DNA of 7,161 bases, from contig SEHC01000096.1 in NCBI GenBank assembly GCA_004173415.1, forward strand, positions 1 through 7,161, given 5' to 3'. How positions within the stretch are numbered: position 1 is the stretch's first letter; each line of letters starts with the position of its first letter. A program made the position numbers and the translations under genes. The notes beneath the pieces are model-generated. The model saw nothing but the letters and a program-made list of their open reading frames with translations, was not told the DNA's origin and searched no databases. The stretch comes from Lysobacteraceae bacterium (GTDB taxonomy: Bacteria > Pseudomonadota > Gammaproteobacteria > Xanthomonadales > Xanthomonadaceae). Shown here one piece after another: positions 1 through 4,640 of this stretch.

Positions 1-465
1 AAGCCGCAACTGGACAAGTTCGCCAAGCAGTTCAAGGCCGCCTCCCGCGCCACCGGGGTCGAGGATGCGTGGTTGCGTTCGATCGCCCACGCCGAAAGCG
101 GCTTCGATCCCGATGCGCTGTCGCCCAAGGGCGCGCAGGGAGTGATGCAGTTGATGCCCGAGGTGTCGAAAGAGTACGGAGTGAAGGATCCTTACGCCTC
201 GGCCGAATCCATCAATGCCGGAGCCCGACACCTGAAGGCATTGCTCAGGCGCTACAAGAACGACCTGGTGCTGGTTGCGGCCGCCTACAACGCCGGAATC
301 GGCGCGGTCACCCGCTACAAGGGCGTGCCGCCCTACGCCGAAACCCGCGCCTACGTCGACAAGGTCCAGGCGCTGCACCAGCGCTACCGGCAGGCAATGG
401 GCACCGCGCCATTGAAACCGGCCGACTCCACCCCGGTGCGGGGCAAGCCGGCGGCAGTCAGGTAG
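1..465 (+). CDS. Lytic transglycosylase, SLT domain (5' end outside window)
   Basis: The reading frame is open from base 1 to a TAG at 463-465 and shows 154 residues, so the N-terminus (probably a signal peptide) lies upstream. It is a soluble-lytic-transglycosylase-type domain, a family that cleaves peptidoglycan MurNAc-GlcNAc bonds with formation of 1,6-anhydroMurNAc in the periplasm. Seen in order, numbering from the first visible codon: AESGF with the predicted catalytic Glu at residue 32 (bases 94-96), the SPKGAQGVMQLMP block at 41-53, AAAYNAG at 93-99, and the VPPYAETRAYVDKV block at 109-122. All the usual SLT family-1 blocks are intact. The last ~25 residues are a Pro/Ala/Arg-rich tail. 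The gene converges with the sugar dehydrogenase gene, with 21 bases between the two stop codons. Function is well supported; which MltC/LtgE/Slt-like paralogue it is cannot be told from the fragment. Confidence 0.93.
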   Translation, partial: KPQLDKFAKQFKAASRATGVEDAWLRSIAHAESGFDPDALSPKGAQGVMQLMPEVSKEYGVKDPYASAESINAGARHLKALLRRYKNDLVLVAAAYNAGIGAVTRYKGVPPYAETRAYVDKVQALHQRYRQAMGTAPLKPADSTPVRGKPAAVR

Positions 466-471
466 AAGTGG

Positions 472-506
472 CCGCCACGCGGCGGATCAGCCGCCCTTGG
501 GGCTGA
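472..506. terminator. Possible hairpins between convergent genes
   Basis: Two short perfect inverted repeats lie where the transglycosylase and sugar dehydrogenase genes converge: CCGCC/GGCGG at 472-476 and 481-485 (loop ACGC), and TCAGCC/GGCTGA at 487-492 and 501-506. The second overlaps the stop codon and last codons of the minus-strand gene. Neither has a T-run, so intrinsic termination is uncertain; such structures could merely stabilise 3' ends. In DNA this GC-rich, short stems also arise by chance. Confidence 0.25.
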
Positions 507-1632
507 GCTTGAGCAGCCGCCCGCCGGCGTTGCCCTTGCCGTCTTCCAGCAGCCACAGGTTGCCGTCGGGGCCCTGCTCGACCTCGCGCAGGCGCTCGTC
601 CATGTCGAAGCGTTCGGCTTCGCGTGCCTGGTCGCCGTCCAGCTGCACCCGCACCAGCGCTTCGGAAGACAATCCGGCGACGAAGGCATTCCCTTTCCAG
701 TCGGGGAATGCGCTGCCCGAGTAGATAATCAGGCCGCCGGGGGAAATGACCGGGTTCCAGGTGATCTTCGGCGCTTCGAATTCCGGGCGCGTGGCGTGGT
801 CGGGGATGTCGCGGCCGTCGTAGTGGTTGCCATTGGAAACGATCGGATAGCCGTAGTTCTTGCCGCGCTGGACCAGGTTGAACTCGTCGCCGCCCTTGGG
901 CCCCATCTCGTGTTCCCACAGGCGCCCCTGCGCATCGAAGGCCAGGCCGAGGATGTTGCGATGGCCCAGCGACCAGACCTGCGCGGCCACGCCGCCCTGG
1001 CTGGCAAAGGGGTTGTCGGCCGGCACGCTGCCGTCGTCGTTGAGGCGCACGATCTTGCCCAGGTTGGACTGCATGTCCTGGGCAGGGGTGAACTTCTGCC
1101 GTTCGCTGGAGCTGATCCACAACTTGCCGTCCGCGCCGAAGGCGATGCGATGGCCGTAGTGGCCCTCGCCCGTCACCTTGGGAACCTGCCGCCAGATCAC
1201 CTCCAGGCCCGAGAGTGCCCCGTTGCCCTGGTCATCCAGGACCAGCCTGGCACGGGCCACCGCGGCGCCGCGGGTGTCGCCCTCGCCGGCTTCGGCGTAG
1301 CTGAGATAGACCTGCTGGTTGCTGGCGAACTGCGGATGCAGGACCACGTCGCCGAATCCGCCCTGGCCGCCGTAGGCCACGGCCGGCACGCCGCTGATTT
1401 CTCCGACCTTGCTGGCCGCGGCCGCATCGCCGAGCGATACCAGCTTCAACTTGCCACGCTTCTCGCTGACCAGCAGGCGCCCGTCGGGCAGGAACGTCAT
1501 GGCCCACGGTTCGCCGAAGCGGCCCATTTCGGTGGACTGGAACGGACGCGACGCATCCTGGGCATTGCAGCCGGCGGCGAGCGCAGCCAGCAGCGCGGTG
1601 GAGCAGGCTAGGGTCAGCAGCTTGCGGGTCAT
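487..1632 (-). CDS. PQQ-dependent aldose sugar dehydrogenase, lipoprotein (Asd/YliI type)
   Basis: This 381-residue protein is of the soluble glucose dehydrogenase/YliI family, six-bladed beta-propellers that oxidise aldose sugars using PQQ and calcium in the periplasm. The start is the ATG at 1632-1630, preceded by AGGAGG at 1642-1637. It gives a lipoprotein signal (basic MTRK, hydrophobic core, AAGC with Cys22 as lipidation residue), so the mature protein is probably membrane-tethered. Family blocks seen: GQGGFGDVVLHPQF (89-102); GHYGHR with His158 at the place of the catalytic His of sGDH; SLGHRN with Arg225-Asn226; GPKGGDE (244-250), the calcium-site region; GKNYGYP; Trp292; and ERLREV with Arg347 and Arg349 at the place of the PQQ-binding arginine pair. 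The sGDH PQQ lysine appears to be Ser322 by my by-eye alignment. An in-frame extension to 1905 is rejected because it would overlap the neighbouring gene. Sugar specificity cannot be read from sequence. Confidence 0.92.
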   Translation of the reverse strand: MTRKLLTLACSTALLAALAAGCNAQDASRPFQSTEMGRFGEPWAMTFLPDGRLLVSEKRGKLKLVSLGDAAAASKVGEISGVPAVAYGGQGGFGDVVLHPQFASNQQVYLSYAEAGEGDTRGAAVARARLVLDDQGNGALSGLEVIWRQVPKVTGEGHYGHRIAFGADGKLWISSSERQKFTPAQDMQSNLGKIVRLNDDGSVPADNPFASQGGVAAQVWSLGHRNILGLAFDAQGRLWEHEMGPKGGDEFNLVQRGKNYGYPIVSNGNHYDGRDIPDHATRPEFEAPKITWNPVISPGGLIIYSGSAFPDWKGNAFVAGLSSEALVRVQLDGDQAREAERFDMDERLREVEQGPDGNLWLLEDGKGNAGGRLLKLSPKGG

Positions 1633-1715
1633 GGATCCTCCTGGTGGGCGGGCCATCGTCAACGATGATCGCAAGCCCACATGGTGTGCGGTGGGCGGCC
1701 GCCCGTCCACCCTGT
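1633..1715 (-). promoter_or_regulatory. Structured leader upstream of the sugar dehydrogenase
   Basis: This is the 83-base gap between the stress-type gene and the dehydrogenase lipoprotein on the minus strand. It carries the AGGAGG ribosome-binding site (1642-1637). It also holds a GTGGGC/GCCCAC pair (1644-1649 and 1675-1680) that encloses an inner ATCGT-CA-ACGAT palindrome (1655-1666). A second, stronger palindrome lies at 1690-1711. I cannot identify a convincing -35/-10 pair, so whether the dehydrogenase has its own promoter or is read from the upstream gene is open. Confidence 0.3.
1690..1711 (-). terminator. GC-rich palindrome after the stress-type gene
   Basis: The core GGGCGG/CCGCCC is a perfect 12-base palindrome at 1693-1704. 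It is flanked by GGTGG (1690-1694) and CCACC (1707-1711), which can extend the stem with a small bulge. It lies 5 bases past the stop codon of the minus-strand gene ending at 1716. There is no T-run on the minus strand after it, so it could be an imperfect terminator or a processing/stability hairpin between two cotranscribed genes. Confidence 0.3.
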
Positions 1716-2213
1716 TCAAGTCAGGGCAGTCATCGTTTCGTAGGGCAGCGGGGTTGCACCGGACGCGACCAGGGCAGCTTCGGCGGCCGCCAGTTGCGGG
1801 CTTTCGGCGTCCAGCACCAGGAGGATGCGACCGGCATCGATCTCGTCCTGGAATTTGCGCCTGACCGGATCCTCGACCGTGGAGCCGGCCAGCGCCGAAC
1901 TCCACCCGCCCACCGCTGCGCCGCCCAGACCCAGCAAGGCCGCGCCGGCCAGGGTCACGCCCAGCGGCGGGAACGCCATCGCCACCAGCCCGGCCACCAG
2001 CCCGGCCGCGCCGCCGGTTGCCGCACCGCGCGCTGCGGCCGGCATGAAATCGGTGGCGGCGTCCTTGTAGCCGTCGGGGATTTCCTCGAGCTCGATGTCG
2101 GCGCGCGCGATCAGGGAAAGATGTTCGTCGCCCAGGCCCACGGCGCGGGTCGCGGCGATCGCGGCATAGGCGGTCGGCAGATCGGGGACGGTGAAGACGT
2201 GGCGGGTTTTCAT
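1716..2213 (-). CDS. Glycine-zipper, DUF1269/general-stress-like protein
   Basis: A 165-residue protein starts at the ATG of 2213-2211, with GGAG at 2225-2222 eight bases before it. Residues 1-50 have the look of a small alpha/beta module (TRHVFTVPDLPTAYAAIAA, then LIARADIELEEIP). Residues 61-110 form a long Gly/Ala-rich hydrophobic stretch with GxxxG-like spacing (ARGAATGGAAGLVAG, then LLGLGGAAVGG), typical of glycine-zipper segments that pack in or on membranes. Residues 119-150 (KFQDEIDAGRILLVLDAES) close with a second alpha/beta-like unit. This plan of two soluble ends around a Gly-zipper hairpin matches proteins annotated as DUF1269 or general stress 17M-like; I assign it by pattern only. 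No catalytic residues are evident. It is divergent from the CPXCG gene (117 bases between starts) and lies upstream of the sugar dehydrogenase on the same strand, so cotranscription is possible. Confidence 0.75.
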   Translation of the reverse strand: MKTRHVFTVPDLPTAYAAIAATRAVGLGDEHLSLIARADIELEEIPDGYKDAATDFMPAAARGAATGGAAGLVAGLVAMAFPPLGVTLAGAALLGLGGAAVGGWSSALAGSTVEDPVRRKFQDEIDAGRILLVLDAESPQLAAAEAALVASGATPLPYETMTALT

Positions 2214-2258
2214 GGCGGGCGCTCCGTGCTTTCGATTCCTGCCAAGGTCACCGATCCG

Positions 2259-2272
2259 TGGTTATTCATGCG
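2259..2272 (+). repeat. 14-base exact repeat, copy 1
   Basis: TGGTTATTCATGCG occurs here and identically at 6700-6713, both times in an intergenic region upstream of a plus-strand gene (58 bases before the CPXCG start here, 26 bases before the VOC start there). It stands out as AT-rich in GC-rich surroundings. It might be a promoter -10 region (TATTCAT) or a regulator half-site. No partner -35 is convincing, and chance has not been excluded. Confidence 0.45.
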
Positions 2273-2330
2273 TGAGGAAACGGCCCTCGCATGGGGCCAG
2301 AATGCAGGACCAGACAGCCGGAGAGCCGAC

Positions 2331-2519
2331 GTGCCAGCATTCGAATCGATCCAGTGTCCGTACTGCGGGGAAACCATCGAGGTGGTGGTCGACGAGTCGG
2401 TCGAGCAGCAGCAGTACGTGGAGGATTGCCAGGTCTGCTGCCGACCGATCAACCTGTCTGTGTCGGTCCAGGCCGACGGCCGCGTAGGCATCCGCGCCTG
2501 GGCCGAGAACGAGGCCTGA
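2331..2519 (+). CDS. CPXCG motif-containing cysteine-rich small protein
   Basis: This 62-residue protein starts at GTG (2331-2333) behind GGAGAG (2320-2325), five bases upstream. It carries CPYC at residues 9-12 followed by GE, and a second pair CQVC(C)R at about 33-37. This is the pattern of the CPXCG cysteine-rich family (Pfam Cys_rich_CPXG), small zinc-ribbon-like proteins usually 60-65 residues long and common in gammaproteobacteria. The fifth cysteine next to the second pair is also typical. The acidic segment VVVDESVEQQQYVEDC between the pairs and the beta-strand-like C-terminus (INLSVSVQADGRVGI) fit one small ribbon. The family's biochemical role is not known; metal binding is inferred from the two CxxC pairs. 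The frame stays open far upstream, but the GTG with its ribosome-binding site and the family's length decide the start. Confidence 0.88.
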   Translation: MPAFESIQCPYCGETIEVVVDESVEQQQYVEDCQVCCRPINLSVSVQADGRVGIRAWAENEA

Positions 2520-2532
2520 CTGCAGCACGCCG

Positions 2533-2556
2533 CTTGCCGGCAGTGGAGCCGGCAGG
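2533..2556. terminator. Hairpin between convergent CPXCG and TIP30-like genes
   Basis: TGCCGGC (2535-2541) and GCCGGCA (2548-2554) are perfect inverted repeats with a 6-base loop. One G-U and one C-G pair extend the stem to 9 bp. It lies in the 46 bases between the two convergent stop codons, the usual place for a bidirectional terminator. No T-run follows on either strand, so it is a weak intrinsic terminator at best. Confidence 0.45.
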
Positions 2557-2565
2557 CCGTACCGG

Positions 2566-3213
2566 TCAACTTTCTGGGGAGCGCGCTATCTGTTCGGACT
2601 CGACGACATGCAGTCCCGGTCGCGCGTCGACTGCCGCCTGCAACAGCGATCGGGCGACGGCCTCGGCCGGCACCACCCGATAGCGGCGCGGCAGCAGTGG
2701 GTCCAGCACCCCCAGCACGCGCATGCCGGCTTTTTCCAGCGGTCGATGCGTTTCCCTACGTCCGCCCAGCAGGGCCGGCCTGACCAGGGTCAGCGAATCG
2801 AAGCCGAGCGTGGCGAGCTCGCATTCCAGTTCGCCCTTGGTCCGGGAGTAGAACAGGCGTGAACGTGGGTCGGCCCCGCTGGCCGAGGTCAGCACGTAGG
2901 TGCCGACGCCGTGGCTCCGGGCAAGCCGCGCCAGCGCCAGCGGGTAGGCATGGTCTACCTTGCGGAACGCCGCACGCGAGCCAGCGTCGCGCAGGGTCGT
3001 GCCCAGCGCGCAGATCACCGCATCGACCGGCCACCAGTCCGCCTGCGCCGGCAAGGCGTTGAAGTCCACCTGCGGGCTACGCAGGCGCGGATGAGCGGGC
3101 AGGGCACGGCGGCCTGGAGCGAGCACCCACTCGATCCGCGGATCCTGCAGTGCCTGGCGCAACAACGCGCTCCCCACCATCCCGCTTGCGCCCGCCAGCA
3201 GCAACTTCACCAT
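2566..3213 (-). CDS. NAD(P)-binding Rossmann protein, TIP30/HTATIP2-like atypical SDR
   Basis: This 215-residue protein starts at the ATG of 3213-3211, with GGAGG at 3226-3222 eight bases upstream. A GTG one codon earlier is an alternative start. The N-terminus, VKLLLAGASGMVGSALLRQAL, has a beta strand running into a GxSGxVG dinucleotide loop at residues 8-14. CALGTTLRDAGS (69-79) followed by FRKVD is the hallmark of the TIP30/HTATIP2-like branch of extended/atypical short-chain dehydrogenases. LTSASGA (108-114) and YSRTKGELE (122-130), with Tyr122 and Lys126, supply the Tyr-x-x-x-Lys catalytic pair, and LVRPALLGG (143-151) follows. NAD(P)(H) binding is confident; the substrate is unknown, as for most bacterial members. 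It is probably cytoplasmic. An upstream in-frame extension to 3555 has non-protein-like composition and is rejected. The gene is a single unit between a convergent and a divergent neighbour. Confidence 0.9.
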   Translation of the reverse strand: MVKLLLAGASGMVGSALLRQALQDPRIEWVLAPGRRALPAHPRLRSPQVDFNALPAQADWWPVDAVICALGTTLRDAGSRAAFRKVDHAYPLALARLARSHGVGTYVLTSASGADPRSRLFYSRTKGELECELATLGFDSLTLVRPALLGGRRETHRPLEKAGMRVLGVLDPLLPRRYRVVPAEAVARSLLQAAVDARPGLHVVESEQIARSPES

Positions 3214-3261
3214 CACGCCTTCCTCCAGTGGTGGTCCGCGCCGGCCACGGCCCTGCCGGGA

Positions 3262-3288
3262 TTGTGACCCAGGCCGATGCGCTAGAGT
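3262..3288 (+). promoter_or_regulatory. Possible promoter toward the leader ORF/membrane protein
   Basis: TTGTGA at 3262-3267 and TAGAGT at 3283-3288 (in the context GCTAGAGT) resemble -35 and -10 elements, but the 15-base spacer is short. It lies in the divergent 235-base spacer, points to the plus strand, and would start a transcript near 3295, about 30 bases before the candidate leader ORF. On the minus strand, CACAAT across 3268-3263 could be a -10 for the TIP30-like gene. Both are pattern calls only. Confidence 0.3.
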
Positions 3289-3326
3289 GGCTCGCTCGTT
3301 CGCCACGCCCCTGCGCCGGAGCCTCG

Positions 3327-3452
3327 ATGCACTTTCTCCCACCGCCAGCCCGACGCCTCCTTTCCGCAGGTGCACCCGATCCCGGCGCCCGCAATGATCG
3401 GACTGGTCCGCAATCCGCCTCGTTTCCGACGCCAGCGGTGGGCCGGCGTTGA
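3327..3452 (+). CDS. Possible 41-codon leader ORF overlapping the membrane gene start
   Basis: An ATG at 3327-3329 is preceded five bases upstream by GGAG (3318-3321) and opens a 41-residue frame ending at TGA 3450-3452. That TGA overlaps the TTG start (3449-3451) of the membrane protein as TTGA, the arrangement used for translational coupling. The peptide is rich in Pro, Arg and Ala (PPPARRLLSAGAP at its start), has no recognisable domain and is not obviously a real protein. It is listed because the ribosome-binding site and stop/start overlap are visible, and because the membrane gene lacks a good ribosome-binding site of its own. It may be chance in GC-rich DNA. Confidence 0.3.
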   Translation: MHFLPPPARRLLSAGAPDPGARNDRTGPQSASFPTPAVGRR

Positions 3453-3850
3453 ATCTCCCATTGCACCTGGGGCTGCTGGGCGTGCTGGAGGCCGGTCTGA
3501 TTTCAGTGCTGGCCGGCTTGCTGGTGTATGCAGCCTGGCATCGCATCGTCCGCATTGCCGGCGGCGGCGGCCGGGCCCTGTTCGGCGGAGCCAGCCTGAT
3601 CGCGATCCTGCTCTCGGCCGGTATCGACGGCTGGAACCTGTTCTATCTCGGCGTCGTCCAGCTGGAGTCGCCGTTGTATGCCCGGCTGGCGTTGCAGGGC
3701 ATCCACGATGCCGACTCGCTGGGCGTGCGCGTGGCGGCGGAAATCATCGGCGCATTGCTCGGAGTGTTGGCGGGGTGGCAACTGTTCAGCGGCGGTTTGG
3801 CCGGTGGATCGCCTCTCCAGCGGCCACAAGACGATGACCGGCGCACATGA
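3449..3850 (+). CDS. Small inner-membrane protein, three predicted helices, unknown function
   Basis: This is a 133-residue hydrophobic protein. Predicted membrane segments are at about residues 8-30 (LGLLGVLEAGLISVLAGLLV), 43-70 (ALFGGASLIAILLSAGIDGW) and 93-115 (VRVAAEIIGALLGVLAGW). Basic HRIVR follows the first helix and a charged tail (QRPQDDDRRT) ends the protein. The stretch DGWNLFYLGVVQLESPLYARLALQGIHDADSLG (60-92), read in pieces, suggests a short amphipathic loop before helix three. I do not recognise a family. The TTG at 3449 is the only start codon after the in-frame TGA at 3395-3397 that keeps helix one whole; the next is GTG at 3482. The TTG has only a weak purine stretch (GGTGGG) upstream, so the start is uncertain and coupling to the leader ORF is possible. 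The coherent membrane topology is the main evidence that it is a gene. Confidence 0.6.
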   Translation: MNLPLHLGLLGVLEAGLISVLAGLLVYAAWHRIVRIAGGGGRALFGGASLIAILLSAGIDGWNLFYLGVVQLESPLYARLALQGIHDADSLGVRVAAEIIGALLGVLAGWQLFSGGLAGGSPLQRPQDDDRRT

Positions 3851-4049
3851 ATTGCGGACCGGGTCACGACGGAATGCGGCGATTACATCGCGGTCACGCA
3901 GCTCTAACGAAACGTCTAATTGTTTTTTTCCTGAATGTGGTTAATCAATCGTTTTAGCTTGTCTTGCGCCGCATGGGCGATTCAGTCGCAACTTCGCATG
4001 CTGGAGTCGTGCGATCAACACGCACTCCCTGACAACGGAGCCAACGACG
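3851..4049 (+). promoter_or_regulatory. AT-rich spacer and leader of the EF-hand gene
   Basis: This 199-base non-coding spacer includes the least GC-rich part of the window (about 3905-3960). It holds a 7-T run (3923-3929), which is not preceded by a strong stem and so is a poor terminator for the membrane gene. AT-rich TTAATCAATCG (3941-3951) and TTGTCT (3959-3964) are possible promoter parts, but I cannot fix one -35/-10 pair. Further down, GTGCG/CGCAC (4009-4013 and 4021-4025, loop ATCAACA) makes a leader hairpin ending 11 bases before the GGAG ribosome-binding site (4037-4040). Near the left end, GCGAT-TAC-ATCGC (3884-3896 region) is a short palindrome and GGTCACG occurs twice. Confidence 0.45.
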
Positions 4050-4460
4050 ATGACCCAACGTAACCGCAAGCCCCTGATCGGCCTGATTGCCCTTTCCGCC
4101 GCACTCGCCATGCCGATGGCATTTGCGCAGACCGACGCTCCCGAGAAGGCGGCGGAAGCCCAGGCCGAGGAGCCGACCCCGACCGAGTCGGCCACCCCGA
4201 CCGACGCAGCGGCCACGGGTGCCGCGGTGCAGTCCACCGAGACCACTGCCGCCACCGCCTCCACCACTGGCGGCGCCAAGCAGGGCTGGGAAGAGGTCGA
4301 TGCCGACAAGGACGGCGCGATCAGCAAGCAGGAAGCCGCTTCCAACGCCGGGCTGTCGCAGGTTTTCGACCAGGCTGATGCCGATACCGATGGCAAGCTG
4401 ACCGCCGAGGAATACAAGGCGTTCGTCAGCAAGAACTACGGCGAGCCGAAGTCCAAGTAA
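4050..4460 (+). CDS. Secreted protein with two EF-hand calcium-binding loops
   Basis: This 136-residue protein starts at ATG 4050 behind GGAG (4037-4040), nine bases upstream. Residues 1-26 are a Sec signal peptide (MTQRNRK, hydrophobic core, cleavage after AFA before Gln27), so it is periplasmic or exported. Residues 27-77 are a low-complexity linker of Ala, Thr, Glu and Pro. Residues 80-130 form a pair of EF-hands. Loop 1 is DADKDGAISKQE (84-95), with Asp84, Asp86, Asp88, Gly89, Ile91, Ser92 and Glu95 at canonical positions. Loop 2 is DADTDGKLTAEE (110-121), with Asp110, Asp112, Asp114, Gly115, Leu117, Thr118 and Glu121. Every ligand position is intact, so calcium binding is likely. Its partner or role is unknown; similar secreted EF-hand proteins are widespread in xanthomonads. 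The gene has its own long leader and ends at a strong terminator, so it is probably monocistronic. Confidence 0.9.
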   Translation: MTQRNRKPLIGLIALSAALAMPMAFAQTDAPEKAAEAQAEEPTPTESATPTDAAATGAAVQSTETTAATASTTGGAKQGWEEVDADKDGAISKQEAASNAGLSQVFDQADADTDGKLTAEEYKAFVSKNYGEPKSK

Positions 4461-4478
4461 ACAAGGCGCGCGGTCAAG

Positions 4479-4501
4479 GGTCCGGGGACGATCCCCGGGC
4501 C
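4479..4501 (+). terminator. First of two tandem 3' hairpins after the EF-hand gene
   Basis: CCGGGGA (4482-4488) and TCCCCGG (4492-4498) form a perfect 7-bp stem with loop CGA, extendable by one G-U and two G-C pairs to 4479 and 4501. It lies 18 bases after the stop codon and just before the T-tailed terminator. It has no T-run of its own, so it is better read as an accessory 3' stability or pausing hairpin. Confidence 0.55.
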
Positions 4502-4506
4502 AACAG

Positions 4507-4542
4507 AAGCAAGGGCGGCCCCAGGCCGCCCTTGTTTTTTTT
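4507..4542 (+). terminator. Strong Rho-independent terminator
   Basis: CAAGGGCGGCC (4510-4520) and GGCCGCCCTTG (4524-4534) form a perfect 11-bp stem with a CCA loop, followed by eight T's (4535-4542). Bases 4507-4509 can pair further with the T's. It terminates the EF-hand transcript and isolates the downstream HAD gene. It is the clearest terminator in the window. Confidence 0.95.
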
Positions 4543-4604
4543 CTGGTCCGGCGCCTGATCCTTCAGGGCGTGCTCCACGCTGGTCCAGGGGGTAAGTTGG
4601 CCGC

Positions 4605-4613
4605 TGCTATCCT
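4605..4613 (+). promoter_or_regulatory. Probable extended -10 promoter of the HAD gene
   Basis: TGCTATCCT is an extended -10 element (TGn followed by TATCCT), placed to start transcription near 4620, about 20 bases before the TTG start. The -35 region is weak; TGGTCC at 4581-4586 is too far away for a normal spacer, as often tolerated by extended -10 promoters. It lies between the strong terminator at 4507-4542 and the ribosome-binding site GGGAGGAG at 4627-4634. Confidence 0.5.
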
Positions 4614-4640
4614 CTGCGGCCTGGATGGGAGGAGAAAGAC

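Noticed and set aside
796..1611. 271-codon plus-strand frame opposite the sugar dehydrogenase
   Set aside because: The opposite frame has every family motif of a PQQ dehydrogenase. This one is an antisense shadow without a ribosome-binding site.
1660..1683. Seven-codon upstream ORF (ATG to TGA) on the minus strand before the sugar dehydrogenase
   Set aside because: There is no ribosome-binding site before it; a frame this short is expected by chance.
1633..1905. N-terminal extension of the sugar dehydrogenase to an upstream ATG
   Set aside because: It would overlap the stress-type gene by about 190 bases and bury the lipoprotein signal; the ATG at 1632 has AGGAGG just upstream.
2259..2272. 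Reading the 14-base repeat as an ArgR box or DnaA box
   Set aside because: Only a half-site-like TTATTCA is present, with no second half, and the match to the DnaA box is imperfect; neither neighbouring gene concerns arginine or replication.
1644..2330. Long upstream extension of the CPXCG frame
   Set aside because: The extension is antisense to the Gly-zipper gene and not protein-like. The family is about 60 residues, and the GTG at 2331 has a good ribosome-binding site.
3214..3555. N-terminal extension of the TIP30-like protein
   Set aside because: The Rossmann strand begins right after the ATG at 3213, which has GGAGG at proper spacing. The extension is Arg-rich junk and overlaps the membrane gene.
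3882..3929. Rho-independent terminator for the membrane gene at the 7-T run
   Set aside because: The T-run is real, but no stable stem lies immediately before it; the GCGAT/ATCGC palindrome is too far upstream.
3941..4432. 163-codon minus-strand frame opposite the EF-hand gene
   Set aside because: Its Ser/Ala/Val-rich repeats are simply the reverse complement of the Ala/Thr/Glu linker and EF-hand codons.
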